This document shows positions 7,383-16,930 of a DNA stretch of 64,000 nucleotides, piece by piece. Below the pieces are notes generated by a model. It did not search any database, was not told where the DNA came from, and was given only the letters and a program-made list of their open reading frames with translations. Each line of letters begins with the position of its first letter. Position 1 is the first letter of the stretch. Position numbers and translations under genes: made by a program. Source of the stretch: Roseburia_C sp900315735 (GTDB lineage: Bacteria; Bacillota; Clostridia; Lachnospirales; Lachnospiraceae); NCBI GenBank assembly GCA_052118425.1, contig JBQKHF010000012.1; one strand, written 5' to 3'.

Positions 7383-8195
7383 ATGCTTTGGGACACACAT
7401 ATGCACACCGCTTTTTCTACCGACAGTGAAGCCTCACCGGAATCCATGATTGAAGCTTCTATTAAACTGGGGCTTGGCGGAATCTGCATTACCGACCATA
7501 TGGACTATGATTATCCAAAAGAACATCCGGAAGACGAACCGGAATTTATCCTAGACACACCGGTCTACTTTCCGACCATCCAGAAGCTGGGACAGCAATA
7601 TAAAGATAAAATAAAAGTACTGACCGGCATTGAGCTTGGATTGCAGCCTCACCTTGTGGCAAAACACCAGGAACTGATTAGTCAGTATGACTTTGATTTT
7701 GTCATCGGCTCTTCCCATGTAATCCATGGCAAAGACCCTTACTACTCCCGCTTTTTTGAAGGAAAAACCGAACAGCAGGCTTATCAGGAATATTTTGAAT
7801 CTATTCTGGAAAATCTTGTGGTATTTGATAATTTTGATGTGTATGGACATATCGATTATGTGGTACGCTACGGTCCAAACCGGAACCTTGAATATTCTTA
7901 TCAGAAATATGCCGATGTCATTGACGCAGTTTTAGAAAAGCTCATTGATATGGGAAAAGGAATTGAAATCAATACCGGTGGTTTCAAATATGGTCTGGGA
8001 CATCCAAATCCAACAGAAGATATTATCAACCGCTATCACGAATTGGGCGGTGAAATCATTACCATCGGTGCCGATGCCCACAAACCGGAGCATGTTGCAT
8101 TTGATTTTGCAAAAGTACCGGACATTTTAAAGGCAGCGGGTTTTAAATATTTTACCGTATTTGAGAAGAGAAAACCGACCTTTCTTCCGTTGTAA
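7383..8195 (+). CDS. hisJ: Histidinol-phosphatase, PHP type
   Basis: 270 residues. It is a PHP-domain phosphoesterase that converts histidinol phosphate to histidinol. Metal-ligand motifs are visible: HMH at residues 6-8, ITDHMDY, GSSHVIHG, YGHIDYV and IGADAHKPEHV near the C-terminus. The start at 7383 has AAGGAG six bases upstream; the frame stays open upstream only because the long repeat E1 lacks stops. No other histidine gene lies nearby, so it is a stand-alone gene. Its 5-prime leader is the giant inverted repeat E1, which may affect its expression. A related PHP phosphatase of other specificity cannot be excluded. Confidence 0.88.
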   Translation: MLWDTHMHTAFSTDSEASPESMIEASIKLGLGGICITDHMDYDYPKEHPEDEPEFILDTPVYFPTIQKLGQQYKDKIKVLTGIELGLQPHLVAKHQELISQYDFDFVIGSSHVIHGKDPYYSRFFEGKTEQQAYQEYFESILENLVVFDNFDVYGHIDYVVRYGPNRNLEYSYQKYADVIDAVLEKLIDMGKGIEINTGGFKYGLGHPNPTEDIINRYHELGGEIITIGADAHKPEHVAFDFAKVPDILKAAGFKYFTVFEKRKPTFLPL

Positions 8196-8258
8196 ACTAT
8201 GGAAATCACGCTTTACGAGTTTCTCAACTTATTGCGGCGCTCGCTAAATCTGTATGCA
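8194..8258. repeat. Short palindromic dispersed repeat, copy S3 (extended)
   Basis: It overlaps the hisJ stop codon. The core reads AACTATGGAAATCACGC-TTTACGAGTTTCTC, then AACTTATTGCGGCGCTCGC and TAAATCTG. The extended part is nearly the same as in copy S5 at 34721-34784, so the repeat unit is at least about 60 bases. It directly precedes long element E2. Confidence 0.7.
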
Positions 8259-8265
8259 GGCATGT

Positions 8266-8531
8266 GATTTTTCCTGTGTATGCAAAAGTAACGGCGCGGT
8301 TCGTCAACTTAAGAGACATGATAAATACAGTTAGGGCACTTGGAATTTCGGAGAATATCTGGCAACGCTGGCACAGGGATGTGCCAGCGAGGTGCATATG
8401 AACATGGATGTGAATTTGCACCGGTTGCCGGAACTTATTCTACATTCATCGAAATTCTTAGTGCCCTTTACTGTATTTATGTTGTCTCTGCGGTTGACGA
8501 ACCGCGCCGTTACTTTGTATCACAGAAAAAC
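8266..8531. repeat. Long structured inverted-repeat element E2 (about 266 bp)
   Basis: It fills the 353-base interval between hisJ and the convergent HAD gene. Arms of about 95 bases pair with few mismatches (TTTTTC-TGTG, AAGTAACGGCGCGGTTCGTC, ATAAATACAG, GAATTTCG). The tip is in the opposite orientation to E1: GGCAAC (8361-8366), an 11-pair hairpin (8367-8388), a second hairpin closed by GGTGCA / TGCACC (8391-8422), then GTTGCC (8424-8429). Compared with E1 and E3, helix pairs differ on both sides together. It may also serve as the bidirectional transcription end between the two convergent genes, as no other terminator is seen. Confidence 0.85.
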
Positions 8532-8548
8532 TATTTCCAAATAAAATC

Positions 8549-9361
8549 CTACCCCAGCAGATGCAGCCGTTCAAATGCATGATACAGTCCGTCCTCATCA
8601 ATCTTATCCGTAACCATATCTGCATACTGTTTTACTGCCGGAATCGCATTTCCCATTGCCACTCCGGTTCCTGCAAATTGCAGCATTTCTACATCATTCG
8701 GTCCATCACCAAAAGCAATGGTATCTTCCCTTCCTATCTTTAACTCATCCATAAGCCGCTGCATTCCGGTTGCCTTATTGACTCCCATCTTCGTCATTTC
8801 ACCGGACATCTGGCGGTCCTTGCCAAAGCTTGCTCCGGTTATTTTGATATAAGTACCGACTTCCTTCTGCATCACATCCACCGGAATATCCGCATCAAAA
8901 TACATTCCGCTCTCAAGAGACAGCATCTGTTCCGGGTGTTCTACAATCGTAAGTCCGTTTAAGGCACTGTCAATATCAAGGCCGAGCCGCATACAGCGTT
9001 CTCTCATTTTCTTTGCATTCTCTTCATCCACATAGCGGCCGTCGATTCCCTGCAGCATAAAGCATGCGCCATGCTCTTTCAGCACTTCCACCATATCCTG
9101 CACCTTATCCTGCGCCAGAATGCTATGATAAATCACATTATCCTTCACGGATACATAAGCGCCTGCCGAAGCCACAATGGCATCAAATCCAAAATCTAAA
9201 AGCCATGGATACACATTCGTTACAGTTCTTCCGGTACATAACGAAATCAGATGCCCTTGTTTCCTGGCAGTGCTTAATGCTTCCCTGGCAGATTCCGGCA
9301 TGTGCATGGTAAAATCTACCAGGGTTCCGTCTACATCTAAGAAAATCAGTTTACGGCTCAT
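8549..9361 (-). CDS. Cof-type HAD-superfamily hydrolase
   Basis: 270 residues. It is a cytosolic HAD phosphatase of the Cof/IIB cap type. Motif I is FLDVDGTLVDF (Asp9, Asp11), motif II SLCTGRT, and motif IV FGDGPNDVEML with the following GVAMGNA, which is diagnostic of the Cof group. Typical substrates are sugar phosphates or flavin nucleotides; the actual one cannot be read from sequence. Its ATG overlaps the ptsI stop codon by one base (TAATG), so it is translationally coupled to ptsI as the last gene of the beta-glucoside operon. That context favours a sugar-phosphate substrate. Confidence 0.9.
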   Translation of the reverse strand: MSRKLIFLDVDGTLVDFTMHMPESAREALSTARKQGHLISLCTGRTVTNVYPWLLDFGFDAIVASAGAYVSVKDNVIYHSILAQDKVQDMVEVLKEHGACFMLQGIDGRYVDEENAKKMRERCMRLGLDIDSALNGLTIVEHPEQMLSLESGMYFDADIPVDVMQKEVGTYIKITGASFGKDRQMSGEMTKMGVNKATGMQRLMDELKIGREDTIAFGDGPNDVEMLQFAGTGVAMGNAIPAVKQYADMVTDKIDEDGLYHAFERLHLLG

Positions 9362-10974
9362 TATTCTGCGTCCCGAATCGCTTTACGAACCGGAAGAACG
9401 CAGCCTGGAGAAACGGATAATTCATCTACTCCCATCTCTAAGAAACGCTGGGTCAGAGTGGTATCTGCTCCAAGTTCTCCACAGATTCCTGCCCAGATAC
9501 CTGCCTTATGCGCATTTTCCACAGTCATCTGAATCAGGCGGAGCACTGCTTCATGATGTGGATTATAGAAGCTGTCAAGCTTTGCATTCTGGCGGTCAAT
9601 TGCCAGTGTGTACTGGGTCAGGTCGTTGGTTCCGATACTGAAGAAGTCAACCTCTTTTGCCAGTTCATCACTCATTACCGCTGCTGCAGGAGTTTCAATC
9701 ATGATACCCTGCTCCACTTCACCAAATGGAATGCCATCCTTTTTCAGTTCTTCTTTTACTTCTTCTGCGATTGCTTTAATCTTGCGTACCTCATCTACAG
9801 AAATAATCATCGGATACATAATTGCAATGTTTCCGTAATTGCTTGCACGGAATAAAGCACGAAGCTGGGTCTTAAAAATTTCCGGCTGGGTCAGGCAGAT
9901 TCGGATTGCACGATATCCCATTGCAGGATTGTCTTCTTTATCAAGATTAAAATAGTCAACCTGCTTATCTGCTCCGATATCCAGGGTACGGATAATTACC
10001 TTCTTTCCTGCCATGGTTTCTGCTACCTGCTTATAAGCTGCGAACTGTTCCTCTTCCGTTGGGAAAGTATCTTTTTCAAGATAAAGGAATTCACTACGGA
10101 AAAGTCCGATTCCACCGGCATCATTCTTAAGCACAGCTGCTAAGTCAGAGACATTTCCGATGTTGGCATAAAGGTTGATTTTCTGACCACTCTTTGTCAC
10201 ATTTTCTTTGCCCTTTAAAGTCAGCAGTAATTCTTTCTGCTTTGCATCCTCTTCTGCTTTTTTCTTATATTCTGCCAAAGTTGCTTCATCCGGCTCAATG
10301 AGAAGTGTTCCGGTATAACCATCTACGATTGCCTGCTTTCCGTTCCACTCTTCCTTGATTTCCACTCCAATCAGTGCAGGAATTCCCATGGTTCTTGCTA
10401 AAATTGCAGTATGGGAATTGGTAGAGCCAAGCTGGGTTACAAATGCCAGCAGCTTGCTCTTATCCATCTGTACCGTTTCACTCGGAGCTAAATCCTTTGC
10501 CACGATAATAACCGGCTCTTCGCCAAGGTCGCCGCCCATATCATTTCCGCATAATACATTGATGACACGCTCGGAAATATCCTTCATGTCAATGGAACGG
10601 GCTTTGAAATACTCGTCATCCATATTGGCAAAAACTTCTGCAAAATTATCTCCGGTAACACCTACCGCATACTCTGCATTTACGCTCTGGGTCTCGATGA
10701 GATTGTGAACGGAGTCATTGTAATCTCCGTCCTCTAACATCATGGCATGCACATCAAAAATCTGTGCATTTACTTCGCCCACTTCTTTTAAAGCTTTCTC
10801 ATAAAGTTTATGAAGCTGTTCGATTGCGGTCTGCTTTGCTGCTTCATAGCGGGCAATTTCCGCTGCCGGGTCTTCTATTCTCTTTCTTACTACCTGATTC
10901 TCTGCTTTGGAAAGGAATTTTACCTTTCCGATTGCAATACCACTAAATACCTTTTTCCCATCAAATTTTTCCAT
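9361..10974 (-). CDS. ptsI: PTS enzyme I (phosphoenolpyruvate-protein phosphotransferase)
   Basis: 537 residues, slightly short of the usual 570 but with all domains. It transfers phosphate from PEP to HPr at the start of sugar uptake. The phosphorylated His188 lies in GSTNSHTAILAR. The PEP-binding barrel shows GGIGLFRSEFLY, MIETPAA, SIGTNDLTQYTLA and the C-terminal GICGELGAD. The start has an AAGG nearby and lies 19 bases after bglA. No HPr gene accompanies it, unlike the usual ptsHI pair; here enzyme I is part of an inducible beta-glucoside operon. Confidence 0.97.
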   Translation of the reverse strand: MEKFDGKKVFSGIAIGKVKFLSKAENQVVRKRIEDPAAEIARYEAAKQTAIEQLHKLYEKALKEVGEVNAQIFDVHAMMLEDGDYNDSVHNLIETQSVNAEYAVGVTGDNFAEVFANMDDEYFKARSIDMKDISERVINVLCGNDMGGDLGEEPVIIVAKDLAPSETVQMDKSKLLAFVTQLGSTNSHTAILARTMGIPALIGVEIKEEWNGKQAIVDGYTGTLLIEPDEATLAEYKKKAEEDAKQKELLLTLKGKENVTKSGQKINLYANIGNVSDLAAVLKNDAGGIGLFRSEFLYLEKDTFPTEEEQFAAYKQVAETMAGKKVIIRTLDIGADKQVDYFNLDKEDNPAMGYRAIRICLTQPEIFKTQLRALFRASNYGNIAIMYPMIISVDEVRKIKAIAEEVKEELKKDGIPFGEVEQGIMIETPAAAVMSDELAKEVDFFSIGTNDLTQYTLAIDRQNAKLDSFYNPHHEAVLRLIQMTVENAHKAGIWAGICGELGADTTLTQRFLEMGVDELSVSPGCVLPVRKAIRDAE

Positions 10975-10993
10975 AGTTCATACCTTCTTTCTT

Positions 10994-12430
10994 TTATAAA
11001 TTTTCTCCATTTGAAGCAATTACTTCTTTATACCAGTCGAAGGATTTTTTCTTTCTTCTTGCAAGAGTTCCGGTTCCATCATCATATTTTTCCACATAGA
11101 TGAAGCCATATCTCTTTGCCATTTCTCCGGTGGATGCACTTACTAAATCAATGCAGCCCCATGGGGTATATCCCATCAGGTCAACACCATCTTTTACAGC
11201 TTCCTTCATCTCTTTGATATGATCCCGCAGATAGTCGATACGGTAATCATCATTGATGCTTCCATCTTCTTCTAATTTATCATAAGCGCCAAGACCATTT
11301 TCTACTACCATAATTGGAATCTGATAACGGTCATAAATTTCATTTAAGGAATAATGTAATCCCTGTGGATCAATCTGCCAGCCCCAGTCACTTGCCTTAA
11401 GATATGGATTCTTAAGACCGGCAATCAGGTTGCCATCCGTCTGCTCTCCATCCGGATCTTTTGATACACAACTGCTCATATAATAGCTGAGGGTGTAGAA
11501 ATCTACGCAGCCCTCTCTTAAAATTTCTTCATCACCCGGTTCCATTTTAACATGAATATTATTTTCTTCAAAATAACGCTCCATATACGCAGGATATTCG
11601 CCTCTTACCTGCACATCGGAACAGAACCAGTTCATAATCCGCATCTCCTTCTGTGTTTCCAGCACATCTTCCGGATTACAGGTAAACGGATACTTGGTCA
11701 TAAAGACATTCATATCACCGATGAGATATTCCGGATATTTTTCATGTGCCAGTTTTACTGCTTTTGCACTGGCAACGAACTGATGATGCAGTGCCTGGAA
11801 ACGAACCTTCGGATTATCCGGAATCTCTGTAATTTTTCCTTCATAGCCTTTTACCGTTCCAAGAGAAAGCAGGTTGCCAAGTGGTGTGGTGCCGCCATTG
11901 ATTTCATTGAAGGTCAGCCAGTATTTTACTTTGCCCTGATATCTTTCAAAAATTGCCTTGCAGTAATTTAAGAAATAATCGATGCACTCTCTGGCTTCCC
12001 AGCCATTATATTTTTCAATCAGTGCATATGGCATTTCGTAATGGGAAATGGTTACCAGCGGCTCAATGCCATATTTTAAACACTCATCAAATACTTTATC
12101 GTAGAATGCCAGTCCTGCTTCGTTTGGCTCATCTTCCATTCCGGTCGGGAAAATTCTCGTCCATGCAATGGATAAACGGAATACTTTGAATCCCATTTCT
12201 GCAAATAATGCAATATCTTCTTTGTAATGATGATAGAAATCAATTGCCTCATGGCTTGGATAGAGGTATTCCGGATGAATGGTTCTTGTTACCTTTTTCG
12301 GCTCGGTATGGGAACCGTTAGTACACATATCGGAAACGGATGCTCCTTTTCCATCTACATCCCATGCTCCCTCAAACTGATTGGCTGCGGTTGCTCCTCC
12401 CCAGAGAAAATCTTTACGAAATGTCTTCAT
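10994..12430 (-). CDS. bglA: 6-phospho-beta-glucosidase, GH1
   Basis: 478 residues. It cleaves phosphorylated beta-glucosides brought in by the PTS. The acid/base Glu176 lies in TFNEING and the nucleophile Glu377 in VVENGLGAYD; the N-terminus FLWGGATAANQFEGAW is typical GH1. AGGAGG precedes the start. It follows bglF by 175 bases and precedes ptsI by 19, so it belongs to the licT-bglF-bglA-ptsI operon and is under the same antitermination control. A second GH1 of about the same size lies at 34949-36412. Confidence 0.95.
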   Translation of the reverse strand: MKTFRKDFLWGGATAANQFEGAWDVDGKGASVSDMCTNGSHTEPKKVTRTIHPEYLYPSHEAIDFYHHYKEDIALFAEMGFKVFRLSIAWTRIFPTGMEDEPNEAGLAFYDKVFDECLKYGIEPLVTISHYEMPYALIEKYNGWEARECIDYFLNYCKAIFERYQGKVKYWLTFNEINGGTTPLGNLLSLGTVKGYEGKITEIPDNPKVRFQALHHQFVASAKAVKLAHEKYPEYLIGDMNVFMTKYPFTCNPEDVLETQKEMRIMNWFCSDVQVRGEYPAYMERYFEENNIHVKMEPGDEEILREGCVDFYTLSYYMSSCVSKDPDGEQTDGNLIAGLKNPYLKASDWGWQIDPQGLHYSLNEIYDRYQIPIMVVENGLGAYDKLEEDGSINDDYRIDYLRDHIKEMKEAVKDGVDLMGYTPWGCIDLVSASTGEMAKRYGFIYVEKYDDGTGTLARRKKKSFDWYKEVIASNGENL

Positions 12431-12605
12431 TGCTTCTTCCTCCTGATTCTTAATATTTTTATTTGTGAAAATTTTTAATTTCTGTTTTTTAAATTTTTTC
12501 TTTTTTCATTCTGCCCTGTAATAAGGCTTCTGATTTTGTTGGATAGAGCACGAGCCCCTTATCAGAGCCCGCACCCTTAGGTATAAAAAACTACGGAAAA
12601 CTAAT

Positions 12606-14546
12606 TTATAAAACGGTAATCAATGTATCCAAAGCTGCAACTTTCTTTGCATCTGTTGGAACTACATCTGCGTAATCTGCTGTGTTACTGATGATAACCG
12701 GAGTCAGCACGGAATATCCTGCTCCTGTAATCTTTGCAATATCAAATTCCAATAAAAGGTCACCTTTCTTTACTTTGGTTCCCTGTGCTACCTTTGGTGT
12801 AAATCCTTCTCCGTCTAATTTTACGGTATCCATTCCTACATGAATCAGGATTTCTGCTCCGCCATCAGATACCATTCCAATGGCATGACCGGTTGGGAAG
12901 AAGGTTACTACTTCGCCATCACATGGTGCATATAATTTACCTTCTGTCGGAAGAATGGCAACACCCTGTCCTAATGCTCCGCTTGAAAATGCTTCATCTT
13001 CTACTTCTTCCAAGGCTTTTACTTCTCCGGTAAGAGGAGATGCAATTACCTGGTTTGCTGCGGTTTTTGTGTCTTTCTTTTCAATTTTTGCTTCACCATT
13101 CTGTGGTGCGTCATCATGATAGGTAATGTAAGTTGCTACGAAAGCAATTACCATAGCTACTGCCATACCGATTAATACCCAGATTAAACTGTAAATGCTC
13201 TTTGACTCGCCATCGATGAATGCCGGAAGTCCGAAGAATCCAAGTCCACCCATCATATAAGTCTTAACTCCTGCAAATCCTACGATTCCACCACCGATAG
13301 CGGATGCGATACAGGAAATTACGAATGGTTTTTTCTTTGGAAGTGTAATACCGTAAATACATGGCTCTGTTACACCAAAGAGTCCGGAGATAAATGCCGG
13401 TAATGCAATATTTCTAAGTTTCTTGTCTTTTGTCTTTAATACGATTGCCAGTACAACCATGGACTGTGCAAAGGATGCTACGAAATATGGAGAAAGGATG
13501 AAGTCATATCCTAAGGTTCCATAATTAATCATTGCCAGTGGAACCAGTCCCCAATGTAATCCGAAGATTACCAATACCTGCCAGAATGCTCCCACCAGGA
13601 TACCTGCTACAAGACCTCCTACAACCGGAAGGTTATAGATTGCTCCGAAGATAATACCGATAATGTTGCAAAGGAAAGTAGATACCGGTCCGATTACCAG
13701 ATAGGTAAGTGGAACCATTACTGCTAAAGTTACAACCGGAACGATAAATGTTTTGATAACATCCGGGATTACTTTCTTTAATTTCTTTTCCAGCCATGCT
13801 GCACAGGCTACTGCAATAACAATTGGTACCACAGAAGAAGTATAACCACTGGATGGCATAATAACAGGAATTCCAAAGAAAGTTGTATAATAATTCATTT
13901 CAAATGAAGTTCCTGCAAACAGGGAACCAATCAGTTCTCCTGAAGTCAGATTAACCAGTGCCGGATAGGTAAGTGAAATACCAAGTGCCATTCCGATGAA
14001 TTCATTCATCTTAAATTTCTTTGCTGCAGTATATCCTAAGATAATCGGCAGGAAATAGAAGAATCCGTCTCCGATGGAATACCAGAGCTGATATGCTCCG
14101 CTTGCGGTAACATCAATTCCTGACTGGCTTGCGATAAATGCCCAGAGTGCCAAAAGTCCTTTGATAATACCTGCTGCACAAAGCACGCCAAGGAACGGCT
14201 GGAATACACCGGAAATCAAATCAATGAGTCTTGCGCCAAGCCCCATCTTCTCGCCGCCGTCTTCTGCATCCTCGGAAACAGCTCCGTTTCCGGCAAGATG
14301 TGCATGTTCACAAACCACATCATAGACATCCGGTACATGATTTCCGATTACGATCTGATACTGTCCGCCGGATTTCATTACGGTTACAATTCCGTCTGTT
14401 GCTTTTAATACTTCTGTGTTTGCCTTTGACTCGTCTTTTAATTTAAAACGAAGTCTGGTAACACAGTGTGCAAGGCTTATGATATTCTCCCTGCCGCCTA
14501 CGTTCTGGATGATAATTCTTGCCAGTCCATCATACTTACTTGCCAT
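12606..14546 (-). CDS. bglF: Beta-glucoside PTS transporter EIIBCA
   Basis: 646 residues, single-chain EIIBCA. EIIB (1-90) carries the phosphorylated Cys28 in AHCVTRLRF. EIIC (about 105-470) has the expected series of membrane segments and the FGVTEPCIYGITLP motif. EIIA (about 510-646) carries His569 in ILIHVGMDT. It imports and phosphorylates aryl-beta-glucosides or beta-linked disaccharides. GGAGGG precedes the ATG. The leader contains a RAT sequence overlapping a strong terminator, so transcription depends on the LicT-type protein encoded just upstream. Confidence 0.96.
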   Translation of the reverse strand: MASKYDGLARIIIQNVGGRENIISLAHCVTRLRFKLKDESKANTEVLKATDGIVTVMKSGGQYQIVIGNHVPDVYDVVCEHAHLAGNGAVSEDAEDGGEKMGLGARLIDLISGVFQPFLGVLCAAGIIKGLLALWAFIASQSGIDVTASGAYQLWYSIGDGFFYFLPIILGYTAAKKFKMNEFIGMALGISLTYPALVNLTSGELIGSLFAGTSFEMNYYTTFFGIPVIMPSSGYTSSVVPIVIAVACAAWLEKKLKKVIPDVIKTFIVPVVTLAVMVPLTYLVIGPVSTFLCNIIGIIFGAIYNLPVVGGLVAGILVGAFWQVLVIFGLHWGLVPLAMINYGTLGYDFILSPYFVASFAQSMVVLAIVLKTKDKKLRNIALPAFISGLFGVTEPCIYGITLPKKKPFVISCIASAIGGGIVGFAGVKTYMMGGLGFFGLPAFIDGESKSIYSLIWVLIGMAVAMVIAFVATYITYHDDAPQNGEAKIEKKDTKTAANQVIASPLTGEVKALEEVEDEAFSSGALGQGVAILPTEGKLYAPCDGEVVTFFPTGHAIGMVSDGGAEILIHVGMDTVKLDGEGFTPKVAQGTKVKKGDLLLEFDIAKITGAGYSVLTPVIISNTADYADVVPTDAKKVAALDTLITVL

Positions 14547-14611
14547 AATAATCCCTCCATTTTTATAGCATGTTTGTTTTTATCTAAAACACTGCGGTGT
14601 TTTATTCATTT

Positions 14612-14697
14612 TGTAAAAAATAAAAAAGCCCAAACAAATAAAACTCTTCCTATGAGTCTTATTCGTCTGGGTTTTGCCGTCTTAACGTAACAATCCC
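14612..14697 (-). promoter_or_regulatory. RAT antiterminator and conditional terminator before bglF
   Basis: On the minus strand, 14697-14669 reads GGGATTGTTACG then CGGCAAAACCC, a close match to the ribonucleic antiterminator bound by LicT/BglG. Its 3-prime part overlaps an 18-pair terminator stem (CCCAGACGAATAA... to ...GTTTGGG, 14671-14629) followed by TTTTTTATTTTTT. Binding of active LicT should prevent the terminator from forming. Confidence 0.92.
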
Positions 14698-14712
14698 TTG
14701 CCGAAAGGGTAT

Positions 14713-15549
14713 TTACTTATTCATACTGTGAATCACACGATGAATGTGTACTGCCAGATAGGAAATCTCTACATCCGAGACTTCATAATCAAGCTTTTTC
14801 TTCATGTAACTCTTTATCTTCTGTGCACATTCGTAGGAACGTGGGAAACGGTCCGCAATCAACTGGTCAAATTCTTCATCATTGCGTTCACTGTCTTCCC
14901 GACTGATTACCCGCTGTACAAAGAATCTTAAATGCGTTACAAAACGCTCATAGGACAGGCTCTTTTCATCCAATTCCACCTGAAAGGTATATCTGACTAT
15001 ATTGAGTATATCCTTTATCATTGCCGGCATGTTTCTGGACTGGTTCATCTGACCGCCCATCTGTGCATTTACCAGATGCATCGCAATAAATCCAGCTTCA
15101 TCCTCCGGCAGTTCCACGTCTAATTCCTGCTTTACAATATCTAAGGCTTTTAATCCTACCTGGAATTCTGCATTGTAGAATTTCTTCATCTCCCAGAAGA
15201 GTTCATTGGCAACTACGATACCCTGCCGTTTTCTCTCTATGGCATATCCCAAGTGGTCTGTTAATGTCACATAAATATTTTTATTTAAATGATAACCTAA
15301 TGTTTCTCTGGCATATGCAATAACCAGCTCGGCTGTCCGTATATATTCATACGGCATATCCTTTACCACCTGCATGAACTGGCTGGTGCTTTCATCCGGA
15401 AGGGAGAATACTTTTTCTATCTTTGTCTCATCAATTTCTTCTCCGGCTTTCTTTCCGAAGCCTATGCCCTTTCCCATAACGACAATTTCTTTGCCTTTAT
15501 CGTCCTCGGAACTGATTACATTATTGTTAATTACTTTGATAATCTGCAT
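14713..15549 (-). CDS. licT: LicT/BglG-family transcription antiterminator
   Basis: 278 residues. It has an N-terminal RNA-binding CAT domain (1-55, with INNNVISS and KGIGFGKKAG), PRD1 (about 65-170, DHLGYAIER and GFIAMHLVNA) and PRD2 (about 171-278, THLRFFVQR and SYLAVHIHR). The PRD histidines are phosphorylated by HPr or EII and set activity. It lies directly upstream of its target leader and bglF, and its own leader contains another RAT/terminator, so it should also control itself. An AGGTG precedes the start. Confidence 0.96.
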   Translation of the reverse strand: MQIIKVINNNVISSEDDKGKEIVVMGKGIGFGKKAGEEIDETKIEKVFSLPDESTSQFMQVVKDMPYEYIRTAELVIAYARETLGYHLNKNIYVTLTDHLGYAIERKRQGIVVANELFWEMKKFYNAEFQVGLKALDIVKQELDVELPEDEAGFIAMHLVNAQMGGQMNQSRNMPAMIKDILNIVRYTFQVELDEKSLSYERFVTHLRFFVQRVISREDSERNDEEFDQLIADRFPRSYECAQKIKSYMKKKLDYEVSDVEISYLAVHIHRVIHSMNK

Positions 15550-15572
15550 TACGTTTCACCTGTTTATGATAT

Positions 15573-15661
15573 AAAAAAAGCTGCATTACACTCTAAATAA
15601 TCCGAACGAACAATTATCTTAAAGTGCAATCCAGTCTTGCCTATCTCTAGTAACAATCCGG
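15573..15661 (-). promoter_or_regulatory. RAT antiterminator and conditional terminator before licT
   Basis: The minus-strand sequence 15661-15631 contains GGATTGTTACT and AGGCAAGACT, a good RAT. It overlaps the base of a terminator stem (CTG-ATT-CACT-TAA-ATAAT with its complement, one bulge) followed by seven T. The arrangement gives positive autoregulation of licT. Confidence 0.85.
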
Positions 15662-15780
15662 TTTGCGTCCCTGCTTATTACATTACAAATGTACTATATT
15701 TTAGCAGAAACGTCAAGACCGGAATGTCAACTTCGTATATAATATATAATTTTGTCGTTTTTGTTTTTGTGCATAGTGCA

Positions 15781-16860
15781 CTATTTTCCTGTAATAATTC
15801 CACCACCGGCAACAAAGTCTCCATCATAAAGAACGACAGCCTGTCCCGGTGTCACGGCACGAACCGGTTCTTCAAAATGACAGCAGATTCTGCCCTCTCC
15901 GATATTTTCCACGGTACACATGGCTCCGGCATGTCCATAACGGATTTTGCCTAAGAGGCGTCTGCCATCAAAATCGGTAAGTCCCATATAATTGACATGG
16001 TCAGCAATCAACGTATCCGTAAATACATCATCCGGCGAACCTACCACCACTTCATTGGTCTCCGGTCTGATCTCCGTGACGAAGATTCGCTTGCCGTATG
16101 GTATATTCAATCCACGGCGCTGTCCTACGGTATAGTGGGTGATTCCTTTGTGCCGTCCGATTATCTCACCGTCTTTTGTCACAAAGTTTCCCTCTCCCGG
16201 AACTGCATCTCCAACTTCACGGTCAATAAAACCTGCATAGTCATTATCCGGGATAAAGCAGATTTCCTGGCTGTCTCTCTTATGAGCCACCGGAAGTCCC
16301 ACTTCTTCTGCGATTTTACGGATTTCATCTTTATGATAAGCTCCTACCGGCATCAGCGTGTGGGATAACTGCTCCTGTGTCAGATTATATAATGCATAAG
16401 TCTGATCCTTGGCTGCTGTTACGGATTTTGCTACCGCGAAACGCCCGTTGTCACATTTTGCAATTCTGGCATAATGTCCAGTTGCAATATAATCTGCTCC
16501 GATGCTTAAGCTTCTGGTCAGAAGTGACTCCCATTTTACATAACGGTTGCAGGCGATACATGGATTCGGCGTTCTTCCTGCTAAATATTCTGCCACAAAA
16601 TAATCCATTACATACTTTTTAAATTCCTGCTTAAAGTTCATTACATAATATGGTATCTCTAACCGGTCTGCCACTCTTCTGGCATCATCTACGGCACTGA
16701 GTCCACAGCAGCCGCCATTTTCCTGCTGCTGTGTCTCTTCCTCATCCTGCCAGATCTGCATGGTTACACCGATAACATCATATCCCTGTTCCTTTAAAAG
16801 ATATGCCGCAACGGAAGAATCCACTCCGCCGGACATTCCAACTACTACTTTTTCCTTCAT
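15781..16860 (-). CDS. mnmA: tRNA-specific 2-thiouridylase
   Basis: 359 residues. It adds sulfur to U34 of Lys, Glu and Gln tRNAs. The PP-loop SGGVDSS is at 10-16, the catalytic Cys101 lies in NPCIACN and the second Cys201 in DSQEICFIP. The start at 16860 gives the conserved MKEKVVVGMSGG with a modest AGGAT upstream; an in-frame ATG at 16905 would add 15 unconserved residues. The cysteine desulfurase that probably donates sulfur lies 70 bases upstream on the same strand. Confidence 0.97.
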   Translation of the reverse strand: MKEKVVVGMSGGVDSSVAAYLLKEQGYDVIGVTMQIWQDEEETQQQENGGCCGLSAVDDARRVADRLEIPYYVMNFKQEFKKYVMDYFVAEYLAGRTPNPCIACNRYVKWESLLTRSLSIGADYIATGHYARIAKCDNGRFAVAKSVTAAKDQTYALYNLTQEQLSHTLMPVGAYHKDEIRKIAEEVGLPVAHKRDSQEICFIPDNDYAGFIDREVGDAVPGEGNFVTKDGEIIGRHKGITHYTVGQRRGLNIPYGKRIFVTEIRPETNEVVVGSPDDVFTDTLIADHVNYMGLTDFDGRRLLGKIRYGHAGAMCTVENIGEGRICCHFEEPVRAVTPGQAVVLYDGDFVAGGGIITGK

Positions 16861-16930
16861 ATATTTAATCCTATCTCTACAGGCAAATTTTTTAGCTGCA
16901 CTCACAGTTTACCCACACAGTCAGCATCCG

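Noticed and set aside
12431..12605. Terminator between bglF and bglA
   Set aside because: Only weak, competing pairings (around CCTTAT/ATAAGG) and no T-tract directly after a stem; co-transcription is more likely.
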